Positions 1 to 8,622 of a DNA stretch of 44,836 nt are shown here, piece by piece. The translations under genes and the position numbers were made by a program. Position 1 is the stretch's first letter; each line of letters starts with the position of its first letter. Source of the stretch: Candidatus Aegiribacteria sp. (lineage in GTDB: Bacteria; Fermentibacterota; Fermentibacteria; Fermentibacterales; JCC-6); the NCBI GenBank assembly GCA_030600545.1, contig JAUVLV010000017.1, forward strand, positions 1 through 44,836. Reading direction: 5' to 3'. The notes beneath the pieces were generated by a model that was not told the origin of the DNA, ran no database searches, and was given only the letters and a program-made list of their open reading frames with translations.

Positions 1-56
1 AAAAATAGGAAATGGCGCAGTTATCTGTCTTACTGAAAACCATCTGCCATTATCTG

Positions 57-80
57 AAAAGATTACCGCTTACCCGGTAA
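57..80 (-). terminator. Possible weak terminator at end of the long minus-strand gene run
   Basis: Read on the minus strand, TTACCG and CGGTAA (75-80 and 63-68) form a 6-bp stem with a 6-base loop, followed by TCTTTTC. It lies about 140 bases beyond the last minus-strand gene and no other candidate stop signal is visible there. The stem is only moderately GC-rich and the T run is short and broken, so this is tentative. The rest of 1-222 holds no gene that I can support. Confidence 0.35.
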
Positions 81-210
81 CAGTACTGTAACGCATCTGT
101 TCAAAGAAACAACATGGCATCGACTCCAGACTGGAAACGAAGTATTTACTCGTAGACACTTCAGGAACAGCGAGTTTTAATTTTGTAAGTGTCGCAAGTG
201 AAGTCCGGCC

Positions 211-230
211 CCTAGTAGGCTCCTAGTAGG
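211..230. repeat. Tandem 11-base duplication over a stop codon
   Basis: CCTAGTAGG occurs at 211-219 and again at 222-230, separated by CT, giving an 11-base period. The second copy carries the stop codon (TAG, 225-223 on the minus strand) of the NusG-II domain gene. It looks like a recent slippage duplication in the 3' end and spacer. Confidence 0.6.
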
Positions 231-612
231 AAACCGCATCGGGGGAATGGCTGCCGTCATTACCCGATATTATTATAAAAACACCGGATGGAACGCATAC
301 GGCCATCTCCCCCGGTCTGTCTATCCAGCCCTGCCTTACGCAATCCTGACCAGGACAGGGTGATGATGCTATTCTCGCCCTTTCATTCTCGATGCTTATC
401 TCCATCTCACCGAGGTTCCCAGTGACATTGAACATGGTATCCACCCCGAGCTGGAACAGAAGTATTTCATCCCCCGTATGAACTTCCAGGCGGCATTCCG
501 AGATATCTTTCTTTTCATCGTTTAAATTGAGCAGGAAAAGAGCAATAACAATTGATACAAGTATCGCGAGATCGTTAATGCGGAAAAAGGGATATTTATT
601 ATTTAATTTCAT
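223..612 (-). CDS. NusG domain II-containing membrane-anchored protein
   Basis: This 129-residue protein has one N-terminal membrane segment (about residues 13-29) followed by a compact beta domain. The SPCPGQDCVRQGWI stretch and the following PG...VCVPSGVFI are the hallmark of the stand-alone NusG domain II family (NusG_II). Such proteins are extracytoplasmic, are unrelated in role to transcription factor NusG, and commonly sit beside ApbE flavin transferases. That is also the case here, with ApbE two genes upstream. Its start overlaps the AmmeMemoRadiSam gene by 14 bases, and it is the last gene of the minus-strand run. The ribosome binding site is poor, which suggests translational coupling. 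Molecular function is unknown; a role near redox or flavin proteins is inferred from its neighbours. Confidence 0.75.
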   Translation of the reverse strand: MKLNNKYPFFRINDLAILVSIVIALFLLNLNDEKKDISECRLEVHTGDEILLFQLGVDTMFNVTGNLGEMEISIENERARIASSPCPGQDCVRQGWIDRPGEMAVCVPSGVFIIISGNDGSHSPDAVSY

Positions 613-1600
613 GGACGATGTTCAGTTCACTGCCGCAGGAAGCGCATCTCCCCTTATTCATCCCCTCAGTATTCACTGACCATCCGCTTCTCTCTATGCA
701 GACTGCTCCGCAGTCCGGACATACGGTATTAGAATTCTCCATGGAAACGTTTCCTATGTATACATTATGGAGTTTTTCGGAAAAGATGTCTCTTGCTTTC
801 ACCAATGTATCAAAGGGAGTAGGCTCCTGTTCCAGTTTGTATCTTGGGAAATATCTGGATATGTGAAGAACGGTATCAGTCCCGCATTCTCCTGAAATCC
901 ATTTTGCCATTTCCTTCCACTCCTCCGGATCATCGTTCTCTTCCGGTATCACAAGGAACGTTATCTCAAGGTGGCATGATGAATTGGCAAGTGTTTTTAT
1001 TGTATGAAGAACAGTCTCTCTGTCTCCGCCGCAGTGCCTTTTATAAAATTCATCTGACCATGATTTGAGGTCTACGTTCCAGGCATCGGTAAATTCAATC
1101 AGCTCCCTGAGAGGTTCGAGGTTTATCTCACCGTTTGATACCATTACCACGGCTCCGCCCTTTTCTCTTACAAGTGGGGAACAGTCGGCTATGTATTCAA
1201 ACCAGATGGTTGGTTCGGTATATGTAAAAGCGATTCCGATGCTTTTTCCGTTCATCGCCATTTCAGCCATCTCGTGAGGTGAGACATACCTTGTAGGAAC
1301 GTTGCTGCCCTGGGAAATTGACCAGTTCTGACAAAAATCACAGGTCAGGTTGCATCCTGCGGGACCTGTTGAGAAAATGTACGAACCGGGAAGAAAGTGA
1401 TAAAGGGGTTTCTTCTCTATTGGATCAATTGAAAGGGACACACATTCGCCGTATCCCGGAAGGTATGGTTTTCCGTTCTTCAGACCTCTGACCCTGCAGA
1501 GTCCGAGCGCCGATGAATCTGCCTTGAAAGAACAACCCTTAGGGCACAGAAGGCATTTCCACCTTTCCCCTTCCTTTCTGAACCATTCAGCATCCCTCAT
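599..1600 (-). CDS. amrS: AmmeMemoRadiSam system radical SAM enzyme
   Basis: A radical SAM enzyme with the cluster-binding motif CNLTCDFC (cysteines about 83, 87 and 90 from the chosen start). An N-terminal cysteine pair (CLLCPKGC) and a later LCRVRG, plus a C-terminal zinc-ribbon-like pair (CPDCG...CASCG), match the AmmeMemoRadiSam radical SAM family, which is usually encoded with Memo and AMMECR1 proteins. Those partners are not in this window, and the product of the reaction is not something the sequence tells. The ATG at 1600 was chosen over the one at 1618 because it forms an ATGA overlap with the apbE stop, has GAAGAGG six bases upstream, and fits the family N-terminus. It is translated between apbE and the NusG-II gene. 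Confidence 0.85.
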   Translation of the reverse strand: MRDAEWFRKEGERWKCLLCPKGCSFKADSSALGLCRVRGLKNGKPYLPGYGECVSLSIDPIEKKPLYHFLPGSYIFSTGPAGCNLTCDFCQNWSISQGSNVPTRYVSPHEMAEMAMNGKSIGIAFTYTEPTIWFEYIADCSPLVREKGGAVVMVSNGEINLEPLRELIEFTDAWNVDLKSWSDEFYKRHCGGDRETVLHTIKTLANSSCHLEITFLVIPEENDDPEEWKEMAKWISGECGTDTVLHISRYFPRYKLEQEPTPFDTLVKARDIFSEKLHNVYIGNVSMENSNTVCPDCGAVCIERSGWSVNTEGMNKGRCASCGSELNIVHEIK

Positions 1601-2604
1601 ACGCTGCCTCTTCTCCATTCCGCTATCTCTCCATTCTGATCTTCCTTTATTACGATGATAAGACTGAAAAGAGAATCGGGTATATTCGCAGCGGTGTCAA
1701 TACCGCCTACGCAAATAGCTGTTGCAAGGGCATCAGCGGTTGCCGCGTCATCGGATACTACTGTAACAGAAGCTGCTCCGAACTCCGGATATCCTGTCCG
1801 TGGGTCCAGAATATGACAGAAGCGCACTCCATTATCGAAGAAGTAACTCTCGTAATCTCCCGATGTGGCTACCGCGCCGTTTTCGATCTCGATCATCTCA
1901 AGTATGTCTTCACCCCTGGGATTCCTGACCGCGAGCCTCCAGAGCCTTCCCGTTTCAGTATCTCCTCCGCAGCGAATCTCCCCGCCTATCTCAACCATAG
2001 CAGCTCTGGCTCCCAGACTTCGGGAATGGCTGTAAATTCTGTCAGCCGTGTATCCCTTTGCTATTGCCCCGAAATCAAGGAGCGTTCCGCTGGAAAGGTA
2101 GAGTGTGTCTCCCGATATACTGACATTCTTCAGACCACTGAGGGCAAGCGCGCTGTCTATTTCGGTACTGTCCGGAAAATGAGGATCGTTCGGAAAACCC
2201 CATACATTCACAAGAACACCCATTGCCGGGTCAAAGAGAGAATCCGTAACTGATGAGATGAACAGTGATTTTTCCAGCAGGTATTTCATATCTGAAGATA
2301 GTTCAGGTATCAGGGCGTAACCCCTCATATTAAGGCCAGATAACTCCCCATCGCCAAACACTCCCAGTTCGTTGTCCAGATATCTTGCGAGAGAATCCAT
2401 CGATGACAGAATCGTACCGGCAGCTTCACTCTCGGCGATTACTATGTACGTTGCGAAAGTACCAAGTACCGGGGTTTTGCTTTTTATCTCAAGAAGCTCA
2501 TCTGCACTTATGAAAATTGCGCGAACAAGTAATGCCGCTGTAAGACTTCCCAGCAAAAGTGTCAGAATAATATGGGAATTGAGTTTTTTCCGGGCAGGTG
2601 TCAC
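1597..2604 (-). CDS. apbE: FAD:protein FMN transferase (ApbE family)
   Basis: ApbE enzymes cleave FAD and attach FMN covalently to a threonine of target proteins outside the cytoplasm, for example in Rnf and Nqr complexes. The protein has an N-terminal membrane or signal segment (about residues 11-30), the DFGAIAKGYTADR stretch, an EIGGEIRCGG segment, the HILDPRTGYP motif and the late DDAATADALATA helix with metal-binding Asp/Thr. Its 335 residues are normal for the family. The start is GTG and overlaps the stop of the upstream zinc-ribbon gene as GTGA. No obvious flavinylation target such as RnfG is encoded here; the NusG-II protein nearby is a frequent genomic companion. Confidence 0.9.
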   Translation of the reverse strand: MTPARKKLNSHIILTLLLGSLTAALLVRAIFISADELLEIKSKTPVLGTFATYIVIAESEAAGTILSSMDSLARYLDNELGVFGDGELSGLNMRGYALIPELSSDMKYLLEKSLFISSVTDSLFDPAMGVLVNVWGFPNDPHFPDSTEIDSALALSGLKNVSISGDTLYLSSGTLLDFGAIAKGYTADRIYSHSRSLGARAAMVEIGGEIRCGGDTETGRLWRLAVRNPRGEDILEMIEIENGAVATSGDYESYFFDNGVRFCHILDPRTGYPEFGAASVTVVSDDAATADALATAICVGGIDTAANIPDSLFSLIIVIKEDQNGEIAEWRRGSV

Positions 2605-2918
2605 CTGGACTTCCGTTCCTCCTCTTCTTTCATGATATCAAGATGATATCTGCAGTATTTGGATCCTGGGACCGAAGGCCTGCCGCACTCCACGCACTTC
2701 AGGGTTTCACCGGCTTTCCGCCTGATATCCTGTGGAGCCTCCCCCAATCCAGTTACCATCATTACTACAAGAATCACTCCTGATACAGGTGCCAGATAGG
2801 CTGCAAAACTCGCAAGGTCCCATGTAAAAGAGATTCCGCTTCCCAGAAGAAATCCCAGACTCCAGACCAAAATACCGAGAACAATGCACATTTTAAGAAT
2901 CTTCCTGAGTCTTCTCAA
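2601..2918 (-). CDS. Small two-TM membrane protein with C-terminal zinc ribbon
   Basis: A 105-residue protein with two hydrophobic segments (about residues 10-32 and 38-58) and a cytoplasmic-looking tail with CVECG...YCRYH, a C-x2-C...C-x2-H pattern suited to binding one zinc ion. The end is highly charged (KEEEERKSR). I do not recognise a named family. It precedes apbE with a GTGA overlap and follows the DUF5683-like gene after 17 bases, so it is probably co-translated with ApbE. It could be an assembly or quality-control accessory, but nothing in the sequence shows this. Confidence 0.6.
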   Translation of the reverse strand: MRRLRKILKMCIVLGILVWSLGFLLGSGISFTWDLASFAAYLAPVSGVILVVMMVTGLGEAPQDIRRKAGETLKCVECGRPSVPGSKYCRYHLDIMKEEEERKSR

Positions 2919-2935
2919 TTGACTGTTTCCTTCCC

Positions 2936-3721
2936 TTAGAACAGGTCAATAAAACTTATAAGATGATTAACACCCAGAACAGCGATGCCTGTCTCATCTT
3001 CACCGGTTGCTATTAAGGCAATTCCTCCAGCCTCTACTGCAATATTCAGCCATCCTATTCCCCTTCCGGCCGAGATCTGGCCCCATCCGGGGAAAAGAAG
3101 TGATTTCCAAGGCTGGGAGGATACTGCTGCTGATTCGATTGCTGTATCAACTTGAGCGGTATCCCCTGTGATGCTCCACAGGGGAACCAGAGGCCTTCTC
3201 ATATCCGTTGGGAAGCATGCTGTTCCCACTTCGAATTCCCTTAGTTCAGCATTCTGCCAGAATGCTTCGTGGCTCAGCGTTCCGTTCAGTACACTGTCGA
3301 TACTGGCTATGCTGCATCTTATACCTATCCAGCTGAGATCACTGGTATCAACGACATCAAGGGCAAGATCTGTAATCCCCATTCCCGGAAAACGGTTCAT
3401 GCAATCTGAAAGCACTGAGAATATACGGTTGATTGTATAAACGGGTATCTGCGCTTGATACTCAACAAGCCCGGAAAATACTACATAGTCGGATGTTGAT
3501 GAATCAGGATACACCGAATGTTCTCCCTGCATAATCATACCGGCTCTTGTGGTAAGCTCAAGCTGTGTTCTACCGGATTCCGGTACACCATGATTGATTT
3601 GAATCCGAATAATGCTGACGAAGGGTTCGCCTCCAACCAGTTCCTGAACAACCGCGAATTCGAAGGGAGTCTGAGCCATAGCTAAAGATGCAAGTATGAA
3701 TATCGCAAGTATATAACGCAT
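2936..3721 (-). CDS. Exported protein with DUF5683-like C-terminal region
   Basis: The N-terminus is a typical signal peptide ending LAMAQ (about residue 17). The middle, about 150 residues, is rich in beta-prone sequence and does not match anything I know. The last 55 residues (SLLFPGWGQISAGR followed by two hydrophobic stretches) resemble the DUF5683 and related short membrane domains that begin with a PGxGQ motif. It lies between the dipeptidase and the zinc-ribbon gene in the same direction. It is probably anchored in an envelope membrane by its C-terminus; function unknown. Confidence 0.55.
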   Translation of the reverse strand: MRYILAIFILASLAMAQTPFEFAVVQELVGGEPFVSIIRIQINHGVPESGRTQLELTTRAGMIMQGEHSVYPDSSTSDYVVFSGLVEYQAQIPVYTINRIFSVLSDCMNRFPGMGITDLALDVVDTSDLSWIGIRCSIASIDSVLNGTLSHEAFWQNAELREFEVGTACFPTDMRRPLVPLWSITGDTAQVDTAIESAAVSSQPWKSLLFPGWGQISAGRGIGWLNIAVEAGGIALIATGEDETGIAVLGVNHLISFIDLF

Positions 3722-3737
3722 TTATCCGATCTCCGTT

Positions 3738-4586
3738 TCAATTGTCAAGAAGGACTCTTTTCCAGTTATTTCCCGCAACAGAAGCTATGTCATTTTCACT
3801 CCAGCCTCTTCTGTCAAGCAGTTCCAGTATCTCTGGCCAGCTGGTACAATCCTTTATACCTGCCGGAAGATTCGGGACACCATCGAAATCACTGCCGAAG
3901 CCTGCATTGCTTATGTCTGTAAGTTCAACCAGATGCTCAAGATGGTCAGCAATGCTGTGTAATGAGGCATTTCCACCCAGAAAATAAGGCACGAACGTAA
4001 TTCCCACAACACCACCTGAATCGGCTATTGCCCTTATATCTTCATCGGGAAGATTCCTTGGAGAATCATGCACAGCCCTGCAATTGCAGTGTGTAGCCAC
4101 TGTCCGCAGCCCCAAAGACAGAATATCTCTCCTGGAGCGGTCACAGAGGTGTGATACGTCCAGTACTACTCCAGTCCTGTCGAGTTCCACAGCCAGCTGC
4201 TTTCCTGTTTCTGTAAGCCCTGTGTCAGTTCCTATTCCGCCACCCAGACTGTTTTCTCCATTCCAGGTCAAAGTCGCGACGGAAAGCATCCGAATGATCT
4301 CATTTCTATCGGGCAGGCTAACAAGCGGCTGGCAGCCTTCAAGCATAAGAAGCAATTCTATTGAAGATCTGTCAGATACATCTCTGTACATCGAAATACC
4401 ACGCTGAAATGCTGAAAATGGTTCCTTTTCCGCTTCCGCGCAGATGGCTGTCACCAGGTGGGTCACACCGCCATTCAGAGCTCGGGGCATATCCAGCTGT
4501 GTTACTGAATTGCCTTCAAGATATTCCTCGGGAGACTTTAACTGCATCAGAGTGTCGACGTGAGCATCAAAGATCTGATACTTCAT
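3738..4586 (-). CDS. Membrane dipeptidase family (peptidase M19)
   Basis: M19 enzymes are zinc-dependent TIM-barrel hydrolases that cleave dipeptides, including those with a D-residue. The metal site is visible: DAHVDTL near the N-terminus (His9, Asp11), a bridging Glu in MLEGCQP, His in DVSHLCDRS, His in ATHCNCRAVHDSPRN, and Asp in GSDFDG. The length of 282 residues is at the short end for the family, but no motif is missing. There is no signal peptide, so the enzyme is probably cytoplasmic and may recycle peptides. It starts in an ATGA overlap with the small membrane protein upstream. Confidence 0.85.
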   Translation of the reverse strand: MKYQIFDAHVDTLMQLKSPEEYLEGNSVTQLDMPRALNGGVTHLVTAICAEAEKEPFSAFQRGISMYRDVSDRSSIELLLMLEGCQPLVSLPDRNEIIRMLSVATLTWNGENSLGGGIGTDTGLTETGKQLAVELDRTGVVLDVSHLCDRSRRDILSLGLRTVATHCNCRAVHDSPRNLPDEDIRAIADSGGVVGITFVPYFLGGNASLHSIADHLEHLVELTDISNAGFGSDFDGVPNLPAGIKDCTSWPEILELLDRRGWSENDIASVAGNNWKRVLLDN

Positions 4587-4774
4587 TCGGGGAGGCTCTC
4601 ATCTACTGCAGCTGAGCTGTCAGGGGAAAAGAATATCCTGCTGAAACCGTTTACGAACGTATCTGCCTCAAGAATCAGGAATATTATGAATACGAGCAGA
4701 AAAACGTACAGTATCAGTTTGCCCTTACCTGACTTTCTCGAGTGTTTCTCTCGCCAGTCATCGATTAAAGCCAT
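4583..4774 (-). CDS. Small single-pass membrane protein, unknown
   Basis: A 63-residue protein with a basic N-terminal tail (DDWREKHSRKSGKGK), one transmembrane helix (about residues 19-38) and a short acidic C-terminus. Its stop overlaps the dipeptidase start (ATGA) and its start overlaps the preceding stop (TAATG). Such tight junctions on both sides support a real gene despite its size. No family recognised. Confidence 0.55.
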   Translation of the reverse strand: MALIDDWREKHSRKSGKGKLILYVFLLVFIIFLILEADTFVNGFSRIFFSPDSSAAVDESLPE

Positions 4775-5163
4775 TAATTGTTATGCCTCATGGGTTTCTC
4801 GATACGGAACTCGCGGATTAGAGTTGGAAATCCTGGAAATTCAATGGAATCTGTATAGGATACTACATAGAGGTCGCCTTCAAAGCCATTCCCATAGTGC
4901 GTTCTTGATCCTGAAACAGCTTCGGAACACTCATCCGAATCGCGGTATCTGCCCCATTCCATGAGGAATTCAGCTTTCTGTAGAGACAGAGGTCTTACAT
5001 CGGCAACTCTGTTGAATACTTCCTCCAGCTCACTGCTCACTTTCGCAGGTGTCAGCGAAACCGTGCCTGCGTATTTTATTGCCAAGCTGATAATCATTAC
5101 AAGTACTACTAGAAGAAAAGTGAAAACTCCACTTTTACCTGAAAATAAATCTGACATATCCAC
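4774..5163 (-). CDS. Membrane-anchored protein, unknown
   Basis: A 129-residue protein with one transmembrane helix (about residues 12-31) and a probably extracytoplasmic domain of about 95 residues. That domain begins with a short helical stretch (SSELEEVFNRVADV) and continues with beta-prone sequence. It starts just before the lptE stop and ends in a TAATG junction with the next small membrane gene. I cannot assign a family. Its place directly after lptE suggests an envelope role, but this is only context. Confidence 0.55.
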   Translation of the reverse strand: MDMSDLFSGKSGVFTFLLVVLVMIISLAIKYAGTVSLTPAKVSSELEEVFNRVADVRPLSLQKAEFLMEWGRYRDSDECSEAVSGSRTHYGNGFEGDLYVVSYTDSIEFPGFPTLIREFRIEKPMRHNN

Positions 5164-5682
5164 CTACCATCCTGAAAGGCATCTTCTCACAACATCTTCT
5201 GCTGATTCTTCCAGCAGTCTGTTTCGGGCATCTATTTCGGTTTCGTTATCAGGATCGTAAACCAGCCATGTAGTTACGCTCTCATTACCGATGATATCAG
5301 TTTCATGAAGAAGATCAGTAAACGAGATTTCAATCCTGATTTCAAGCTTGTACTCTTCAACAACCTCTGCTGAAGTATATGAATAAGGGGTTTTGCTGTA
5401 CGCCGCAACTGTACCCTCAATTTCTGAATCCTCATTTTCGATAGCTACGGCGAGTCTTCCATCCCTTACTATCATTTCTATCACCCGCGATGTCATATCC
5501 TGCTCAAGTCCATACTGTGCGACTCTGCTGCGAAAAGGTATTACTTTAACCGACTGGATGTGCTCCGGAAGACTTCCTCTGAAACCGTAACTGCATGACA
5601 TGCTGAACATGATGAGAGTTAGAACGCCCGACAGGACTGCAAAATTCCTCTTAACGCCCGGAATGTCCAAACCCCCCTTCAC
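5164..5682 (-). CDS. lptE: LptE-like LPS-assembly lipoprotein
   Basis: LptE is the outer-membrane lipoprotein that plugs LptD during delivery of lipopolysaccharide to the cell surface. The sequence has a signal peptide with lipobox FSMSC (Cys about residue 30), immediately followed by [20 protein letters not shown], the usual opening of this family, and a beta/alpha layout of normal length. The start is uncertain: the frame is open from a TTG at 5712, the GTG at 5682 is only one base after AGGAGG, and a TTG at 5670 is 13 bases after it. All three lie inside the end of dut, so the genes overlap by 20-60 bases. No LptD is encoded in this window. Confidence 0.75.
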   Translation of the reverse strand: MKGGLDIPGVKRNFAVLSGVLTLIMFSMSCSYGFRGSLPEHIQSVKVIPFRSRVAQYGLEQDMTSRVIEMIVRDGRLAVAIENEDSEIEGTVAAYSKTPYSYTSAEVVEEYKLEIRIEISFTDLLHETDIIGNESVTTWLVYDPDNETEIDARNRLLEESAEDVVRRCLSGW

Positions 5683-6097
5683 CCCTCCTGGTTTCAGGTA
5701 CACTTTCCACAACCTTGAATCTGGGATACATTACAGGAGAAAGAACCGCCTGGGCTATCCTGTCACCCCGTTTTATACTGAATGGAAGTTTGCCGAGGTT
5801 CGCAAGAATTATCTTCACTTCTCCTCTGTAATCCGAGTCTATTGTTCCGGGGGTGTTCAGTACTGTAATACCGTATTTCAATGCGTTTCCGCTTCTTGGG
5901 CGTATCTGCCATTCGTAACCCGCGGGTATGGATACTTTCAGTCCTGTTGGAACCAGTTCTGTAGTTCCAGGCTCGATACTGATTTCCGATTCCACTGCGG
6001 CACACAGGTCTACACCGCTTGACCCGGGTGTAGCCCTGGATGGAAGGGGAAGATTAGATGCATGCTCAAGTATTTCAAGCAGTACATCCAGTTCCAT
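5651..6097 (-). CDS. dut: dUTP diphosphatase
   Basis: This trimeric enzyme hydrolyses dUTP to dUMP and pyrophosphate, keeping uracil out of DNA and supplying dUMP for thymidylate synthesis. All five family motifs are present in order: [17 protein letters not shown], the [10 protein letters not shown] loop with catalytic Asp, RGDRIAQ, and the C-terminal [10 protein letters not shown] arm. The ATG at 6097 gives 148 residues, a normal length, with AAGGGGAGG just upstream; the frame stays open to a TTG at 6112. It sits 25 bases after pnp and overlaps lptE. Confidence 0.93.
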   Translation of the reverse strand: MELDVLLEILEHASNLPLPSRATPGSSGVDLCAAVESEISIEPGTTELVPTGLKVSIPAGYEWQIRPRSGNALKYGITVLNTPGTIDSDYRGEVKIILANLGKLPFSIKRGDRIAQAVLSPVMYPRFKVVESVPETRRGEGGFGHSGR

Positions 6098-6122
6098 ACC
6101 CTCCCCTTCCAATTTCCAGAAT

Positions 6123-8231
6123 CTATTTATCTACGTCCTGCTCGACGCCCTTCATCGTAAGATCGATCTTGCCATCGTTCTTGACAGCCTTGACCTTAAC
6201 CCGCACGTGCTGTCCGCGCTTGAGGACATCTTCCACATTCTCCACGCGATTTTCACTTATCTGACTTATGTGCACAAGACCATCTGTTCCGGGCATTATT
6301 TCAACGAATGCTCCGAAGTTCATGATATTCGCTACAACACCGTCGTATATCTGGCCGAGCTTGGGTTTTCCTGTGGACATCTCTATGAGTTCAAGGGTTC
6401 TGTTGGCTGCCTCTGCGTCATCCGAAAGAACAACCACTGTGCCGTCGTCATCTATGTTTATATCCGCTCCGGTTTCTTCGGTAATAGCTCTGATGTTCTT
6501 GCCCCCCGGGCCGATCAGTTTACCGATCATATCCTTCTCGATCTGAATTGTGTAAACCCTGGGAGCGAACTCACTGAGTTCGTCGCGGGGACTGCTTATC
6601 ACTGAATTCATCTCGTTCAGTATGTATTCCCTGTTCCCTTTCGCCCTGATCATGGCTTCACTCAGAATGTCAAGGGATATTCCCTCTACTTTAAGATCCA
6701 TCTGAATCGCGGTTATGCCCCTCGCAGTTCCGGCGATTTTCAGATCCATGTCACCAAGATGATCCTCAACTCCGGCTATATCCGAAAGGATTATGTAGTC
6801 TTTTCCATCGGTCACAAGGCCAAGAGCCACACCTGCGACAGCGTCGGTTATGGGCACTCCGGCATCCATAAGGCTCAGGGAACCTCCACAAATGGTGGCC
6901 TGACTGGAGGAACCGTTTGACTCGAGTATGTCTGAAACTATTCTAATTGTATAGTTGAATTCCGTTTTATTTTTCGGCATTACACTGGCAAGAGCTGTTT
7001 CGGCAAGATGTCCGTGCCCGATTTCCCTTCTGCCGGGCCCTCGTGCAGGTCTTACCTCGCCTACGCTGAATGAGGGAAAATTGTAATGAAGCATAAAATC
7101 TTTCATGTATTCTCCAAGAAGACCATCTATCCTCTGTTCGTCCCTGGCGCCTCCCAGCGTAACTGCCACAAGAGCCTGTGTTTCGCCTCTTGTAAACAGC
7201 GCTGAACCGTGGGGACGAGGTAATACACCCACTTCGCAGGTTATCTTCCTTACATCACCCTCGTTGCGTCCATCGGGACGCATATGATCTACAAGAAGCT
7301 TTTGCCTTGCGAAAAGCTTCTCCGCTTCGTTTACCGCATCAGAGAGTATTCTCGCCAGCAGCTTCTCATCGTCAATTTCAGTGTATTTGCCGGCAAGTTC
7401 CTCAGTGGCGTTATCTCTCGCGATTTTGCCCGCTTCGGAAAGAGCATTCTTAATGCCGTTTCCATAAACCTTCTCAAATTCGGGGAAGGCAATAGCGTTT
7501 ACTGCTTCCTGCAGGCCATCGGGAATCTCAAAAGCCTTTTCAGACTTGCGTTTCTCCCTGCCGACAGCTTCCCTTAATTCAATCTGGAGTTCATTGATCT
7601 TCGCTGCTTCAGAAGCAGCCAATCTGATGGCTTCCATGACTTCTGCTTCCGAAAGCTGCCTTGTTGAACCCTCAAGCATTACAACATCGGTGCCCTTTAC
7701 CGCAACAACAAGGTCGATATCGCTATCTTCAAGCTGGTCAACTGTCGGATTGACTACGAACTCCTCGTTTATCCTGCCAATCTTCACTGATGATACAGGA
7801 CCGTCCCATGGAATATCGGAGATCATCAGAGATGCAGAAGCTCCAAGCATGCCAAGAAGACTGGGATCGTTCTGATCGTCGGAACTGAGGACCAGGATGA
7901 AAACCTGCGTCTCTTCCATGTAATCGTTCGGAAAGAGAGGTCTCAAAGGCCTGTCTATCAATCGAGCAGTAAGGATTTCGTTTTCCTGTGGTCTTCCCTC
8001 CCTTTTGAAGAAACCTCCAGGAATCTTACCTGACGCGTATTTTCTTTCACGGTATTCGATTGTCAGGGGAAAGAAGGGAAGATCCCTCAGCCCGCCCGAT
8101 GTGGCCGCTACAAGTACGGCTGATCCTCCATAAGTTATATAGACAGCACCATCTGCCTGTTTCGCCATTCTTCCGGTCTCAATTGAAAGTGTCCTGCCTG
8201 CTATTTCTCTCTGTTTAACTACTGTTGCCAT
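6123..8231 (-). CDS. pnp: Polynucleotide phosphorylase
   Basis: PNPase degrades RNA from the 3' end by phosphorolysis and can also add tails. The 702-residue protein has the complete architecture: a first RNase PH core, an all-helical linker, a second catalytic RNase PH core (about residues 310-530), a KH domain with [12 protein letters not shown] (about 572-583) and a C-terminal S1 domain (about 620-694). It follows rpsO after a 121-base leader that carries a hairpin and an A/G-rich tract with the ribosome binding site. The rpsO-pnp order is conserved across many bacteria. Confidence 0.96.
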   Translation of the reverse strand: MATVVKQREIAGRTLSIETGRMAKQADGAVYITYGGSAVLVAATSGGLRDLPFFPLTIEYRERKYASGKIPGGFFKREGRPQENEILTARLIDRPLRPLFPNDYMEETQVFILVLSSDDQNDPSLLGMLGASASLMISDIPWDGPVSSVKIGRINEEFVVNPTVDQLEDSDIDLVVAVKGTDVVMLEGSTRQLSEAEVMEAIRLAASEAAKINELQIELREAVGREKRKSEKAFEIPDGLQEAVNAIAFPEFEKVYGNGIKNALSEAGKIARDNATEELAGKYTEIDDEKLLARILSDAVNEAEKLFARQKLLVDHMRPDGRNEGDVRKITCEVGVLPRPHGSALFTRGETQALVAVTLGGARDEQRIDGLLGEYMKDFMLHYNFPSFSVGEVRPARGPGRREIGHGHLAETALASVMPKNKTEFNYTIRIVSDILESNGSSSQATICGGSLSLMDAGVPITDAVAGVALGLVTDGKDYIILSDIAGVEDHLGDMDLKIAGTARGITAIQMDLKVEGISLDILSEAMIRAKGNREYILNEMNSVISSPRDELSEFAPRVYTIQIEKDMIGKLIGPGGKNIRAITEETGADINIDDDGTVVVLSDDAEAANRTLELIEMSTGKPKLGQIYDGVVANIMNFGAFVEIMPGTDGLVHISQISENRVENVEDVLKRGQHVRVKVKAVKNDGKIDLTMKGVEQDVDK

Positions 8232-8263
8232 TATTTCTTTTTTTCCTTTTCTTTTTTTTTATC

Positions 8264-8283
8264 TTCCCGGCACCCTGCCGGAA
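8264..8283 (-). promoter_or_regulatory. Hairpin in the rpsO-pnp leader
   Basis: On the minus strand CCGGCA-GGG-TGCCGG forms a perfect 6-bp GC-rich stem, extendable by two A/T pairs past a bulged base. It is followed by an unusually A-rich stretch (8260-8232) that contains the pnp ribosome binding site (AAGGA). There is no T run after it on this strand, so it is unlikely to be a terminator. In Escherichia coli a leader stem at the same place is cut by RNase III and used for PNPase autoregulation; a similar role here is inference. Confidence 0.4.
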
Positions 8284-8352
8284 AAACTTACTACAGGCAC
8301 TGTTTCAATCGAAACCCGGGATTCTATCAGTGTGCTGTATTTTACTGAGATG

Positions 8353-8622
8353 TTATCTCCTCAGGCCAAGATCCTTGACTATCGCTCTGTATCGTTCAAT
8401 ATCCTTACTGCTGAGATAATTGAGCAGCTTCCTCCTCTGGCCGACAAGCTGAAGCAATCCTCTTCTGCTGTTATGGTCCTTCTTGTGAAGCTTGCTGTGT
8501 TCAGTAAGGTTCTTTATTCTCTCTGTTATGATGGCTATTTGTACCTCAGATTTTCCAGTATCGTTCTCATCATCTCCAAACTTTCCAATTAACTCTGCCT
8601 TTTTATCGGCTGTAATGCTCAT
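8353..8622 (-). CDS. rpsO: Small ribosomal subunit protein S15
   Basis: S15 binds the central domain of 16S rRNA early in 30S assembly. The 89-residue sequence has the family's usual length and motifs ([41 protein letters not shown]). The start ATG overlaps the ribF stop as ATGA, with GGAGGA just upstream inside ribF, so its translation is likely coupled to ribF. Confidence 0.97.
   Translation of the reverse strand: MSITADKKAELIGKFGDDENDTGKSEVQIAIITERIKNLTEHSKLHKKDHNSRRGLLQLVGQRRKLLNYLSSKDIERYRAIVKDLGLRR

Noticed and set aside
1-222. A 22-codon frame starting at 12 on the plus strand
   Set aside because: Too short, no ribosome binding site, and no similarity to a known small protein.
5928-6605. 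A 225-codon plus-strand open frame opposite dut and the end of pnp
   Set aside because: It is antisense to two genes with complete family motifs and its translation resembles no protein.
8241-8283. T-rich run and GC stem seen as a plus-strand terminator
   Set aside because: On the plus strand the T run comes before the stem, not after it, and no plus-strand gene ends there.
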